Part shown: positions 51,670 to 61,947 of the stretch, piece by piece
Position numbering within the stretch: position 1 is the stretch's first letter
How the letters are laid out: each line of letters begins with the position of its first letter
Origin: Nitrospirota bacterium
GTDB lineage: Bacteria; Nitrospirota; Thermodesulfovibrionia; UBA6902
Direction of reading: 5' to 3'
NCBI GenBank assembly: GCA_016213945.1
Contig: JACQZF010000016.1
Location: 62,001-126,000, forward strand
Length of the DNA: 64,000 bases
Translations under genes and position numbers: made by a program
The notes under the pieces: model-generated
The model's input: the letters and a program-made list of their open reading frames with translations, nothing else
The model's database searches: none
Told to the model about the DNA's origin: nothing

Positions 51670-53673
51670 TTACGTAATCTTCGGATTTACCGGCAGTTCA
51701 ATGATAACTTTTGTGAATTTATTCTTGACGCTGCTTAGCCTTATATTACCATTGTGATTTGCGATAATGCTATGGCTGATGCTTAACCCAAGCCCTGTCC
51801 CGACATTGGCTGGTTTTGTGGAGAAGAACGGATTCATCACTTTGTCCATAATTTCCTGAGGTATTCCCGTCCCCCTGTCATGAAACGTTATACGTACATG
51901 AGGCTTCTGATTGACCGATGCATTCTGCCCGGCAATCTCCAGTATTTTATTATTATGAGGTTTTGGATACTTCTGGTTCAGGGCGTATCTGGCGTTGCTG
52001 ATGATATTCAGAAATACCTGTTCAATCTGTTGCGTAATGACGAAGACGGCTGGTAGATCACAGGGAATGCTCACCTTTAGCTGGATGCCGTCCTTTTTCA
52101 ATTGGGTTTCAGTCATGGCGAGTATCTCGGAAAGCATACTGCTTATGTAAGCCGGGTATTTTTCATCGTTGGTGTTCCTGGTAAAGGAAAGCAGGTTCCT
52201 GACGATGTTGGCAATCCTGTCGCCTTCTTTTATGATTCTGCAGGCGATATCATGCTCTTTACTTCCCTGCGCACTTTTATTGGCAATTATTTCGGAGTAA
52301 TTGAGGATGCCGTTGATGGGATTGTTGATCTCATGGGCCACGCCTGCCGCAAGTTCACCAAGCGCTGCGAGATGTCCCGCACGTATGGCTTCCGCCTCGG
52401 CGCGCTTAATCTCGGTAATGTCTCTTGCAATTGCCCTTATTTCTGCTACTTCGCCTTGATCGTCAAATTCTGCAAACACATTTATACTTGCGGGGAATGT
52501 GGCGCCGTCTTTTTTGACAAATGTCCTCTCAAGATTTTTCAAGACTTTCTCATTCTTTAATTTCGGAAAGTCTTCTTCAAGAAGCCTCCTGGAGTCCCCT
52601 GTGAAAAAGTCGGCAATAGGCCTTCCGATTATCTCTTCTTTTTTATAGCCTAACATTTTCGCCTCGGTGTCATTGCAGTCAATGATTATCTTGTCTTTGT
52701 TCAGAGAGTGATACATGTCAGGGGCGTTGTTGTACAGGTCGCGGTATTTCTTTTCCGATCTCCTGAGTTGATTTTCAACTTCCCTGCGGTCCATGATCTC
52801 CTGACTGAGGAGTTCATTTGAGGCTGTTAGTTCTGTTGTGCGGTCTTCAACAAGCTTCATAAGCTCGTTGCGGTGTTTTTGCAGCTCAATCTCCGCCAGT
52901 TTCCGGTCAGTGACATCCCTGACAAGTTTTATTCCCGCAACTATTTCCCCCCTGGAATTTTTTAAAGGTGATGATGTCAGCTCGAGACACAGCAACCCAT
53001 TATCAGTAGATAAATGACGCTCCGACTTGTGCACCATCCCGTCTTGAAAAGTTTTTTCAACGGGGCAGCCTTCACAAACAGTGTCGAGGCCTTCATATGA
53101 CTTATAACAGTAGTTGCCCGTTTGATCTCCGTACAGCTTATTCTGGATCTCATTTTGGTATATGATCCTGTAATTAGTGTCCTGGATAATAATTCCGTCG
53201 CCGAGGGCCGCGATAATCGCCTCTATTTTTTTCTTTTCCTCGTCCGCTCTTGAGATCATTGCCTTAATACGGTCTTCGACCTGCTTGCGCTCGGTGACGT
53301 CCCTGATTATATGGATTATCCCAACCGGCTCATTGCTGATGTCGAATTGGGGAATAGCCCTTATTTCAATGAATGAATTTAAATGCGGCTCAAACATCTC
53401 GCTGATAATGGGTTTTCCCGTCTTCAGACAATTACAGCTTGGACACTCATTCGGAGGGGAGTTTTTCCCGTGATAATATTTATAGCATTTTATTTTCCTG
53501 CCGTTTAAAAAAGGTAGCCTCAGGACCTTTTCAGCCGCCTTGTTGGCATATACAATGTTAAAATCCCTGTCGTGAATGGTGATTATATCGATAATGCTGT
53601 CGAATAGATTTTCCCAGTCGGTTAACTGAAAGGGTGTTTTTTTTGTCTGCCTGCGTGTTCGTGTTTTACTCAT
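51670..53673 (-). CDS. Cytoplasmic multi-PAS histidine kinase
   Basis: A 667-residue kinase without transmembrane helices: PAS1 with CYKYYHGKNSPPNECPSCNC, PAS2 with CYKSYEGLDTVCEGCP, a coiled coil, PAS3, HisKA with LGELAAGVAHEINNPINGIL, and HATPase with FHDRGTGIP and GTGLGLSIS. The Cys groups may bind a metal, haem or iron-sulfur cluster. It starts 4 bp after the stop of the paralogous kinase and precedes the NtrC-type gene. Confidence 0.88.
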   Translation of the reverse strand: MSKTRTRRQTKKTPFQLTDWENLFDSIIDIITIHDRDFNIVYANKAAEKVLRLPFLNGRKIKCYKYYHGKNSPPNECPSCNCLKTGKPIISEMFEPHLNSFIEIRAIPQFDISNEPVGIIHIIRDVTERKQVEDRIKAMISRADEEKKKIEAIIAALGDGIIIQDTNYRIIYQNEIQNKLYGDQTGNYCYKSYEGLDTVCEGCPVEKTFQDGMVHKSERHLSTDNGLLCLELTSSPLKNSRGEIVAGIKLVRDVTDRKLAEIELQKHRNELMKLVEDRTTELTASNELLSQEIMDRREVENQLRRSEKKYRDLYNNAPDMYHSLNKDKIIIDCNDTEAKMLGYKKEEIIGRPIADFFTGDSRRLLEEDFPKLKNEKVLKNLERTFVKKDGATFPASINVFAEFDDQGEVAEIRAIARDITEIKRAEAEAIRAGHLAALGELAAGVAHEINNPINGILNYSEIIANKSAQGSKEHDIACRIIKEGDRIANIVRNLLSFTRNTNDEKYPAYISSMLSEILAMTETQLKKDGIQLKVSIPCDLPAVFVITQQIEQVFLNIISNARYALNQKYPKPHNNKILEIAGQNASVNQKPHVRITFHDRGTGIPQEIMDKVMNPFFSTKPANVGTGLGLSISHSIIANHNGNIRLSSVKNKFTKVIIELPVNPKIT

Positions 53674-53677
53674 TTTC

Positions 53678-55681
53678 TCAATTGCTGCGCACTAAATTTT
53701 CTTGCTTGCATGCCGGAAGTTCGATTATTACATTTGTAAAATCACCTTCACCGCTGGTTATTATAATTTTACCGCCATGGTTGTTAATTATGCTGTGGCT
53801 GATGCTTAATCCCAGTCCAGTCCCAAGGTTGCCGGGTTTTGTGGTAAAAAAGGGATTCATTACCTTGTCCAGTATTCCGGCGGGTATGCCTGTGCCCTTG
53901 TCATAAAACATTATCCGCACATACGAATTATCATCATTGCTTAACGCTTCCCCGGTAATCTTAAGTATTTTATCATCATGCGCTCCCCTGTATTTCTGGT
54001 TCAGGGAATACCTGGCGTTACTGATGATATTCAGGAACACCTGCTCGATCTGCTGGGGCTGGGCAATGACCTGTGGCAGATCGGGAGGGATGTTCATCAG
54101 CAGGACAATACCGTCTTTTCTCAGTTGCGCTTCAGTCAGGGAAAGGGTGCTGCTGATTATTCCATGTACCCCGATGGGATGCCTTTCTTCTTTACTGTCA
54201 CGGGCAAATGAAAGGAGGTTTCTGACGATAGTGGCAATCCTTTCGCTCTCCTTGATGATCCGGTTGGCTATTTCAGACTCCGTGCTTCCCGGACTGTTTT
54301 TATTCGCCAGTATCTCGGCATAATTTAAAATGCCGTTAACAGGATTGTTGATTTCATGGGCGACACCGGCTGCAAGCTCGCCGAGGGCCGCAAGCTGGCT
54401 CGCCCTCACAGCCTCTGTCTCCGCCCTCTTGCGCTCATCGATTTCTTTTAAGAGTTTCTCGTTGGTCCTTTTCAGTTCGGATGTGCGCTCCTCGACAATC
54501 TCCACAAGCTGACTGCCGTGTCTTTCCAGCTCATCCTCTGTGCGTTTGCGCTCAATGCCGATTGCTATCACATCGGCTATTAACGCAAGGGCTTTGACAG
54601 CGGTGGCCGATAAAGGTTTGCGGGAAAATAACGCCATGACACCAACGAGTCTGTTTTCCACAACAAGCGGATGCCCTGCAAAAGCAGTCATTCCTTCCTC
54701 CCTGACCCAGTCCTGGTCATGAACAAGAGGATCACCCAAAATGTTATTAGTCAGGTGAGGGCTGAGGTTTTTTGCTATCATGCCGATCATGTATTGGCCA
54801 AATGGTATCCTGCTGTGAAAGCCGTTTGTGTGCGTGTATATCCCGGCGCTGCACTGCAGTTCAAGGACATTTTCCTCTACGTTAAAAGTCCAGACGCGGG
54901 CAAAGGGTGCGTCGAGGTATTTGACCAGAGACTCCGCGCAGCGCTGAAGGGCGTTTTGAAGGGTGATGCTTTTGGCAAGGGACAATGCCACCTCGGCGCT
55001 CAATTCAGCCAACTGCATCCTCTCTCTCAACTCCCCGGCAGCCCCTTCCGCTCTCATGATAGCGTCCTCAAGCTGCTGTTCCATTTCCTTGCGTCTGGTT
55101 ATGTCCCTGACCACGTGAATTAATCCCGTAAAATTTTTGTTTTTATCCAACCGGGGCATCGTTCTTATTTCAATAAATTTGTTTAAATACGGTTCAAAGG
55201 TTTCATATATATCGGGGTTGCCTGTTTTAATGCTTGCGCAGGACGGGCATTTTTCAGGAGCGGAAGACTTTCCATGATAATACTCAAAGCATTTTTCATT
55301 GCTAATATTTTTTATAAAAGGGAGGGATAGTATTTTCGTTGCCTCTTTATTTGCTTGTATGATATTGAAGTCTTTATCATGGATGGTAATTATGTCAGTA
55401 ATACTGTCAAACGTTTCTTCCCAGTCGTTTTTTGCCTGAATAAGCTGATCCTCGAGAATCTTCTGTTTGGATACGATCCTTGAGGTCACTATTCCGAAGA
55501 GGATAAACCCTACTATAAAGAATGTGCGGAAATAAAACTCATGCGGGGACACCTCAAATATCAGCGAATCTGAAAATGACGAATTGGATGCAAAGAAATA
55601 GGAGTCAATGAATGCATCGATTACCCACAAAGATATACCGGCGATGATTGAGGATAAGACTATCTTATGGTTTTCTTTCAT
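53678..55681 (-). CDS. Membrane PAS-GAF histidine kinase
   Basis: A 667-residue kinase with two N-terminal helices (about 8-28 and 50-70), a PAS domain with CFEYYHGKSSAPEKCPSCASIKTG, a GAF domain (about 220-370), coiled coil, HisKA (LGELAAGVAHEINNPVNGIL) and HATPase (FYDKGTGIP). It shares PAS and kinase features with the next gene, so the pair arose by duplication and domain shuffling. It follows cheB after 113 bp. Confidence 0.87.
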   Translation of the reverse strand: MKENHKIVLSSIIAGISLWVIDAFIDSYFFASNSSFSDSLIFEVSPHEFYFRTFFIVGFILFGIVTSRIVSKQKILEDQLIQAKNDWEETFDSITDIITIHDKDFNIIQANKEATKILSLPFIKNISNEKCFEYYHGKSSAPEKCPSCASIKTGNPDIYETFEPYLNKFIEIRTMPRLDKNKNFTGLIHVVRDITRRKEMEQQLEDAIMRAEGAAGELRERMQLAELSAEVALSLAKSITLQNALQRCAESLVKYLDAPFARVWTFNVEENVLELQCSAGIYTHTNGFHSRIPFGQYMIGMIAKNLSPHLTNNILGDPLVHDQDWVREEGMTAFAGHPLVVENRLVGVMALFSRKPLSATAVKALALIADVIAIGIERKRTEDELERHGSQLVEIVEERTSELKRTNEKLLKEIDERKRAETEAVRASQLAALGELAAGVAHEINNPVNGILNYAEILANKNSPGSTESEIANRIIKESERIATIVRNLLSFARDSKEERHPIGVHGIISSTLSLTEAQLRKDGIVLLMNIPPDLPQVIAQPQQIEQVFLNIISNARYSLNQKYRGAHDDKILKITGEALSNDDNSYVRIMFYDKGTGIPAGILDKVMNPFFTTKPGNLGTGLGLSISHSIINNHGGKIIITSGEGDFTNVIIELPACKQENLVRSN

Positions 55682-55794
55682 GACCTGCTTGATGTTCCCG
55701 GCAGTAAGCCGGAAATGCCCGTGTATATTCTTTTAAGACTTTTATATCTTACCACGACTAACGATTAAAGATAAAATATGAGGCAGCGTTCAGA

Positions 55795-56871
55795 TTACTT
55801 CTGCAGGCTGCAAATCCTGATAACCTCAGGGGCGATCTTCTCAAGCGGCAAAACCTTATCTACTCCGCCACGCTTTATCGCCTCATTCGGCATTCCGAAG
55901 ACAACCGAGGTGTTTTCATCCTGAGCGAAATTGTATGCCCCGGCTTCTTTCATCTCAAGCATTCCCCTTGCCCCGTCGTCACCCATTCCTGTCATGATTA
56001 CGCCCAGGGCGTTTTTTCCTGCGTAGCGGGCTGCTGAGCGGAACAGCACGTCAACAGAGGGACGATGCCTGCATACCAAAGGGCCGTCTTTCACTTCCAC
56101 GTAATATCTTGCGCCGCTTCTTTTTAGAAGGGTATGGCGGTTTCCCGGTGCAATAAGCGCCCTGCCGCGTATCACGGTATCATTGTCTTCAGCTTCCTTC
56201 ACCGTCACCTGGCATAAGCCATCCAACCTGCGGGCAAAGGCCGCGGTAAAGTTCTCAGGCATGTGCTGCACTATCACAATGCCCGGCGCATCGGGCGGAA
56301 GGGCCTCAAGAAAAACCCTGAGCGCCTCTGTCCCGCCGGTTGAGGCCCCTACCACCACGACTTTTTCTGTGGTCTGTATCATCGCCTTTGTCTCAGGTTT
56401 TGCGATTACGGCATCGGCGGTGAGTTTTGGTGTGACCTTTAAGGGTTTTGAGTTGAGTGGCGTCAATTTTGCTGAAGCTGCGGCTTTAACAGCATCGCAT
56501 ATTAACATTTTTGATTCCTCAAGGTATTTTTTTGCGCCGATACGCGGCTTCTGTATTACGTCTACAGAGCCGTATTCCAAAGCCTTTATTGTGGTCTCCG
56601 AGCCCTTTTCAGTAAGGCTTGAGCACATGACCACCGGGATGGGGCGCTGGCTCATAATTTTCTGAAGAAAAGTGATGCCGTCCATGCGCGGCATTTCTAC
56701 ATCAAGTGTGATAACGTCGGGGACTTCGTGTTTAATTTTCTCCGCAGCAATGTACGGGTCGGCGGCAGTCGCCATAACCTCAATCTGCGGGTCGGACGAG
56801 AGGATCTCCTCCAGTGCCTGCCTGACAACAGCCGAATCGTCAACGATAAGAACCTTTATTTTGTTCTTCAT
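55795..56871 (-). CDS. cheB: Chemotaxis methylesterase
   Basis: A 358-residue CheB: receiver domain ([14 protein letters not shown], Asp in [11 protein letters not shown]), a long linker and the methylesterase domain with GASTGG (Ser), VQHMPENF (His) and [10 protein letters not shown] (Asp). It removes methyl groups from receptors. ATG 56871 is preferred, with GGAAGGATATTG upstream; an earlier start overlaps cheR. Confidence 0.92.
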   Translation of the reverse strand: MKNKIKVLIVDDSAVVRQALEEILSSDPQIEVMATAADPYIAAEKIKHEVPDVITLDVEMPRMDGITFLQKIMSQRPIPVVMCSSLTEKGSETTIKALEYGSVDVIQKPRIGAKKYLEESKMLICDAVKAAASAKLTPLNSKPLKVTPKLTADAVIAKPETKAMIQTTEKVVVVGASTGGTEALRVFLEALPPDAPGIVIVQHMPENFTAAFARRLDGLCQVTVKEAEDNDTVIRGRALIAPGNRHTLLKRSGARYYVEVKDGPLVCRHRPSVDVLFRSAARYAGKNALGVIMTGMGDDGARGMLEMKEAGAYNFAQDENTSVVFGMPNEAIKRGGVDKVLPLEKIAPEVIRICSLQK

Positions 56872-56902
56872 CAATATCCTTCCCAGCCCTGTGCCCTTTG
56901 CT

Positions 56903-57787
56903 TCATCCTGGTTTCCTGTAGATGGTCGTTGACACTGATACAAGCGGGATGTTCATGTTGTGCAGGGTTTCAGAATGTCCCAAGAAAATATATCCCCCCG
57001 GACTGAGGTGGCGGCAGAATTTGTTCAATAACTTCTCCTGCGTCGGTCTGTCAAAGTAGATCAGGACGTTCCGGCAAAAAATAATATCCAATGGCTCTCT
57101 CATACCGAAATCACCTTCCAGAAAATTCAGTCTCCGGAACTTCACCTTCTCCCTCAACCCGGGAACTATTCGCACAAGATTTTGATTACGGTCCCGGCCG
57201 CGAAGCAGATATTTCTTCCGTAGAATACCGGGAACGGGATCTGCGCTGTCGTGACTATAAATAGCGTTCTTCGCCTTCTCCAGCACCTTTGTTGATATGT
57301 CGGTTGCAAGGATTAAAAAATCGAATCCGCTTTTGGGGTAATTTTCAGCGAATTCACTGAGGACCATTGAGAGTGTGTACGGCTCTTCGCCAGTGGAACA
57401 TCCAGCGCTCCAAACCATGAGTTTCCTGCGAGAGTCCGTGCATTTTTTGCTCATCAGTGCGGGTAACGCAATACTGGTCAAGTATTGAAAATGCTTTGGC
57501 TCACGGAAGAAGTCCGTCTTGTTGGTCGTGACCACATCTATCATGTGGACCAGTTCATTCTGCATCCCTTCAGGGCGGAAAAGATAATCGCAATATTCTC
57601 TGTATGTTCTTAATCCCAAAGCGCGCAGTCTTTTGTGAAGACGCGATTCAAGCATGACTTTTTTAACAGGTGGCATCTTGATGCCGCATTCATTATATAT
57701 AAAATCACTGAGACGAGTGAAGTCATGATCAGAAAGTTTTGCTTTGAATAAGTTCAAGTGCACGCTTTCATTTATTACAGGTGTCAT
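56903..57787 (-). CDS. cheR: Chemoreceptor methyltransferase
   Basis: A 294-residue SAM-dependent methyltransferase: helical N-terminal domain, [15 protein letters not shown] (SAM site), [13 protein letters not shown] and [11 protein letters not shown]. It methylates glutamates on receptors. It lies between cheW and cheB, with a terminator-like hairpin 46 bp upstream of its start. Confidence 0.92.
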   Translation of the reverse strand: MTPVINESVHLNLFKAKLSDHDFTRLSDFIYNECGIKMPPVKKVMLESRLHKRLRALGLRTYREYCDYLFRPEGMQNELVHMIDVVTTNKTDFFREPKHFQYLTSIALPALMSKKCTDSRRKLMVWSAGCSTGEEPYTLSMVLSEFAENYPKSGFDFLILATDISTKVLEKAKNAIYSHDSADPVPGILRKKYLLRGRDRNQNLVRIVPGLREKVKFRRLNFLEGDFGMREPLDIIFCRNVLIYFDRPTQEKLLNKFCRHLSPGGYIFLGHSETLHNMNIPLVSVSTTIYRKPG

Positions 57788-57832
57788 ACGGTTTTATCCC
57801 GTGAATTTTTTCGTAATCAAGTTATTTTCAAT

Positions 57833-57859
57833 AAAAAAAGGCAGGCACACAGGCCTGCC
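57833..57859 (-). terminator. Hairpin terminator after cheW
   Basis: GGCAGGCC and GCCTGCC arms with a short loop, followed on the minus strand by TTTTTTTATT. It begins just after the cheW stop and should limit reading into cheR. The reverse strand also has a weak U-run. Confidence 0.65.
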
Positions 57860-57865
57860 GCCTTT

Positions 57866-58384
57866 TTAGTTTTTACCCTCGCTATCTTTTGTCCTTCCGC
57901 CCGCATCCTGCACCATCGTCAGTTCATCCATTGAAAACACCTTGTCAATATCAAGGATGATAATGAACTCTCCATCCCTTTTACCCATTCCCTTGATGAA
58001 TTCCGTGTTCAGTCTCATGCCAATTTTTGGCGCAGGCTCTATCTGCTCCGGCTCAAGCTCAAGGACCTCCTGCACGGAGTCCGCAAGCGCGCCAAGTATG
58101 GTCTTCTCTCCGTCAACCGAAACTTCAACAATGATAATACATGTGGTTATCGACTTCTGCGTCTCTGTCATGCCGAATTTTAATCTTAAATCCACCACTG
58201 GCACCACACTGCCTCTCAGGTTGATCACTCCACGCATGAAGTCAGGTGTTTGTGGCACCTTGGTCACTTTTGTAAATTCAAGCACCTCACGCACTTTTGC
58301 TATATCGAGCGCAAATACTTCTTCATCAAGCTTGAAGGTCAGATGCTGTGTTGCCTCTATTATTTCAGCTATGCTCATGGTCAT
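57866..58384 (-). CDS. cheW: CheW-type coupling protein
   Basis: A 172-residue protein with the CheW fold: FKLDEEVFALDIAKVREVLEF, GVINLRGSVVPVVDLRLKFG and DIDKVFSMDEL. It joins chemoreceptors to CheA. A short polar tail follows the last strand. Confidence 0.92.
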   Translation of the reverse strand: MTMSIAEIIEATQHLTFKLDEEVFALDIAKVREVLEFTKVTKVPQTPDFMRGVINLRGSVVPVVDLRLKFGMTETQKSITTCIIIVEVSVDGEKTILGALADSVQEVLELEPEQIEPAPKIGMRLNTEFIKGMGKRDGEFIIILDIDKVFSMDELTMVQDAGGRTKDSEGKN

Positions 58385-58449
58385 CTCCTTTTTTATAAAA
58401 AGTGTCAGTGACAGTAAAAAGACCTAATTGACACTGATCACCGACACTT

Positions 58450-60156
58450 TCAATATTTCTCAAATTCCTCATCCAGGTTTCTGTTGCCGTCCATTTCGAG
58501 CACTACACCCGCGGGCTTTGGTGCATGAACGGTTGCCGGCTTGGGGTTTAGTGAAGTCGAGAGCGCCGCTTTTGCAGGGGCAGTTGTCCTGGTTTCTGGA
58601 GCCATTCTTTTCACTCTTGCTGTTGTTTGCCTTGCACTGTAATTGCCACCTTCTATTTTAAAGAATGCAATAGTGTCCTGAAGCTGTTCCGCCTGTGACG
58701 CCAGTTCCTCTGCCGTGGATGACATCTCCTCTGAGGCCCCCGCATTCTGCTGAATCACTGTGTCAAGCTGCTGTATCGCCCTGTTTATCTGCTCTACGCC
58801 TGCGTTTTGTTCATTGCTCGCCGCACTTATCTCCTGTACCAGCTCCGCCGTCTTCTGGATGTCGGGAACAAGTTTTGTTAGCATCTCTCCTGCCTTCTCC
58901 GCTACCTGTGTGCTTGTGGATGATAATTGGCTGATCTCTGCCGCTGCCGTCTGGCTCCTCTCCGCGAGTTTTCTTACTTCTGCCGCAACCACCGCAAAGC
59001 CTTTACCGTGCTCTCCCGCGCGTGCGGCTTCGATCGCCGCGTTAAGCGCTAACAGGTTCGTCTGTCTCGCTATCTCTTCGATAATTGATATCTTGCCTGC
59101 TATCTCCTTCATGGCTGTCACTGCCTCTGTAACAGCCCTTCCGCCTTCCATTGCGTCAATGGCTGCCTTCTCCGATATCTTTGCGGTCTGCTGTGAGTTG
59201 TCCGCATTTTGCCTGATATTGGATGCCATCTGCTCCATTGACGATGAGGTCTCTTCAATAGACGACGCCTGTTCAGTTGCGCCCTGCGACATCTGCTCCG
59301 AGCTTGCGCTTAACTCCTGGCTGCCGGAAGATACGTTATCCGCCGCAGCTTTTACGTCGCTCACAATCTCCCTCAGTTTCTCAACCATGTGTTTCATTGA
59401 GGTAAGCAGTTGTCCCGTCTCGTCCTTGGTTCCGGCTTCGATATCCAATGTCAGATCGCCCTCAGACAACTTGTTTGCCACATGTACTCCTTGACTTAGA
59501 GGCTGCGTAATACTGCGTGTTATTAAGAGGCTGGTCCCCATGCCGATAGCAATAGCTATTAGCGTGAGAACTATTAAAATAGTGTTTACCCTGGCAGTGA
59601 AACTTTCAATTACATCTTCTTCGCCTTCCATGGTTTTATTGGCAGCATTAGCAAGCTCCTCTGCTGACGTTTCAAGTTTGTGGCTTTCATTCTTAACTTC
59701 TTTAATGGCATTATTGCCTTCCTGTGGTGTATTTATCTTTCCGGCTTGAAGCATGCCGTAAACTTTGTTGAATCCTGATGCATATCCGCCTAAATTTTCC
59801 TTTATCTGCTTAACTGCATCCTTGTCGTCCTGATGAACTGCTACTTTTTCGAGGTCACCGATTATTGCTGTCAGATGATTGTATTGTTCTTTCCATTTGC
59901 CTTGATACTCAGCCTGTTTTTCATATGATCCCATATTAAGAAATATATCTTTTTCAAATCTGCGAAGATTAAGTATATCCGTATGCGCTATTGACGAATT
60001 TTCCGCAATCTGTGCCTCACCTTGGAGCATTGTAATAGTTTTGTTAGAAACTGATTGAACCCCCCAATAGCCTGATCCCATTATCGTCAAGAGTAAAAAT
60101 AACACGATGCCGAATCCCAGCATCAAACGTGTCCCGATTTTCATGTTTTTCAACAT
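58450..60156 (-). CDS. Membrane chemoreceptor with 4HB sensor
   Basis: A 568-residue methyl-accepting chemotaxis protein: helix (about 10-30), a helical periplasmic domain of about 160 residues, a second helix (about 190-213), HAMP, and a signalling domain with [22 protein letters not shown]. The C-terminus ends LDEEFEKY, an aromatic-x-x-aromatic tail that may tether CheR or CheB. AAAGGAGGAAGG precedes the ATG. The cheW gene follows. Confidence 0.9.
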   Translation of the reverse strand: MLKNMKIGTRLMLGFGIVLFLLLTIMGSGYWGVQSVSNKTITMLQGEAQIAENSSIAHTDILNLRRFEKDIFLNMGSYEKQAEYQGKWKEQYNHLTAIIGDLEKVAVHQDDKDAVKQIKENLGGYASGFNKVYGMLQAGKINTPQEGNNAIKEVKNESHKLETSAEELANAANKTMEGEEDVIESFTARVNTILIVLTLIAIAIGMGTSLLITRSITQPLSQGVHVANKLSEGDLTLDIEAGTKDETGQLLTSMKHMVEKLREIVSDVKAAADNVSSGSQELSASSEQMSQGATEQASSIEETSSSMEQMASNIRQNADNSQQTAKISEKAAIDAMEGGRAVTEAVTAMKEIAGKISIIEEIARQTNLLALNAAIEAARAGEHGKGFAVVAAEVRKLAERSQTAAAEISQLSSTSTQVAEKAGEMLTKLVPDIQKTAELVQEISAASNEQNAGVEQINRAIQQLDTVIQQNAGASEEMSSTAEELASQAEQLQDTIAFFKIEGGNYSARQTTARVKRMAPETRTTAPAKAALSTSLNPKPATVHAPKPAGVVLEMDGNRNLDEEFEKY

Positions 60157-60218
60157 TTACCTTCCTCCTTTGTTGTTTTACAGCGCCTGCAAGGATTTAT
60201 AGTCCATGCAGGCTCTAT

Positions 60219-61877
60219 TCAGTATTTTTCAAATTCTTCATCAGCGCGTCCGTTGTCATCCATTTCAATCACGGCCCCTGCAGTTTTATGGCCCTCCTTT
60301 CCGGCAGTAGATACGGGAGACAAACGTCTTGATGATATTTGAGTATTATTTAAAGAAGTTGCCTTTGTTATTTTTTTAGAAAAGAAAGTTTTTTCTCTGT
60401 TATCATGCTGGTTATTATTTATGCCGTCATCAGCAGTCTTGAAAAATGATACGGCGCCTTTTAAGAGTTCTGCCTGGGACGCAAGTTCTTCAGCGGTTGA
60501 AGATAGCTCATCTGAAGCCCCGGCATTGTCCTGTATTACCTTGTCAAGCTGTTGCATTGACGCATTTATTTGCTCCGCCCCTGTACTCTGTTCATTGCTT
60601 GCCGCGCTTATTTCCTGCACAAGCTCCGCAGTCTTCTCTATGTCAGGGATAATCCTTGAGAGCATGTTGCCTGCTTTTTCAGCGATACCCATGCTGACAG
60701 ATGATAATTCATTTATCTCAGCTGCAGCAGCCTGGCTTCTTTCCGCGAGCTTTCTTACCTCTGCGGCCACCACCGCAAAACCTTTTCCGTGCTCTCCCGC
60801 GCGCGCGGCCTCAATGGCAGCGTTAAGCGCCAGCAGATTGGTCTGCCGCGCAATTTCTTCGATGATTGATATCTTGTTGGCAATTACCTTCATTGCCTCT
60901 ACAGCCTCCGCAACCGCTTTGCCTCCCACATGCCCGTCTGCCGCTGCTTTTTCGGAAATCTTCGCGGTCTGCAGTGCGTTGTCTGCATTTTGTTTTATGC
61001 TGGAGGCCATCTCTTCCATTGCCGACGCAGCTTCTTCAGCTGCAGAAGCCTGCTCCGTTGCCCCCTGTGACATCTGTTCGGAATTGACACTCAACTGCTG
61101 GCTGACCGAGTATACGCTGTCTGCCGTAAGTTTTACGTTCAATACAACATCCCGGATTTTACCCAGCATTTTGGATAGCGAATTACCGAGGATGTCTTTT
61201 TCTGAAAGGGGTTCCACTTTAGTGTCAAGATCGCCGTCCGCTATTCTCTCGGCAGCCTCAGCCAGTCTGTGAAGATTGTCAATTACTTTGTTCACGCTTC
61301 CTGTTATCCGGCCTATTCCATCATCGCGCCCGGCTGCTAAATGTATTGACAGGTCTCCCATGCTTAACGCATCAAGATTTCTCTCGAGCACGCTGATCTG
61401 CCCTTCCAGGTATTCCTTCTGGTCGTGTGATTCTTTCTGAAGACGATTAAGCTCCGATATGTCAATGATGACCTCCATGCCGCCATAAGCATGGCCCTGC
61501 CCGTCTATCAGAGGAGAGCAGACCGCCTGTATCGGGAACCGGCTCCCGTCTTTAGTTTCCGCGATTGTCTCGCCGATTATCACATTGCCTGTCTGCATAC
61601 AGTTTTTAAGCGTGCAGTTCGTTGTTCCGCAAAGCGGCGTTTTAGCGAATTGCCCGCAGGTCATCTTCCCAACCACATCCTCCCGGCTGTAGCCCATTCT
61701 CTTTAAAGCAGCGTCATTAATAAATGAGATAGTTAGATCCTTGTTAACAACAAGCATTGGTGCGGCTATAGCCCCTGTAATATTCTTATATTGCATGAGT
61801 TCCTGTTCCAGTTCACTGTTCCTGTTTTGCAATCTTTGATTTTCATCAAGTAAATCTTTTTTAAAAAATTTGAGCAT
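60219..61877 (-). CDS. Cytoplasmic PAS chemoreceptor
   Basis: A 552-residue receptor with no transmembrane helix: coiled coil, PAS domain with [15 protein letters not shown] and KNCMQTG, HAMP-like segments, and the signalling hairpin [22 protein letters not shown]. The end ADEEFEKY matches the neighbouring receptor. The four clustered Cys may hold a metal or iron-sulfur site, for cytoplasmic redox sensing. Confidence 0.88.
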   Translation of the reverse strand: MLKFFKKDLLDENQRLQNRNSELEQELMQYKNITGAIAAPMLVVNKDLTISFINDAALKRMGYSREDVVGKMTCGQFAKTPLCGTTNCTLKNCMQTGNVIIGETIAETKDGSRFPIQAVCSPLIDGQGHAYGGMEVIIDISELNRLQKESHDQKEYLEGQISVLERNLDALSMGDLSIHLAAGRDDGIGRITGSVNKVIDNLHRLAEAAERIADGDLDTKVEPLSEKDILGNSLSKMLGKIRDVVLNVKLTADSVYSVSQQLSVNSEQMSQGATEQASAAEEAASAMEEMASSIKQNADNALQTAKISEKAAADGHVGGKAVAEAVEAMKVIANKISIIEEIARQTNLLALNAAIEAARAGEHGKGFAVVAAEVRKLAERSQAAAAEINELSSVSMGIAEKAGNMLSRIIPDIEKTAELVQEISAASNEQSTGAEQINASMQQLDKVIQDNAGASDELSSTAEELASQAELLKGAVSFFKTADDGINNNQHDNREKTFFSKKITKATSLNNTQISSRRLSPVSTAGKEGHKTAGAVIEMDDNGRADEEFEKY

Positions 61878-61947
61878 TTTAAAACCTCCTGCCTATGTTT
61901 GCTTTTTTAATTTAGAACCTTATTTATGTAAAGCCGGGGTATCTCCC

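Noticed and set aside
58760-59494. 244-codon plus-strand open frame opposite the membrane receptor
   Set aside because: Same reason: it is an antisense shadow of a repetitive coiled-coil gene.
60421-61272. 283-codon plus-strand open frame opposite the cytoplasmic receptor
   Set aside because: It is antisense to a well-supported receptor. Its Ser/Ala-rich translation mirrors the codon pattern of the coiled-coil domain. No RBS and no family pattern are seen.
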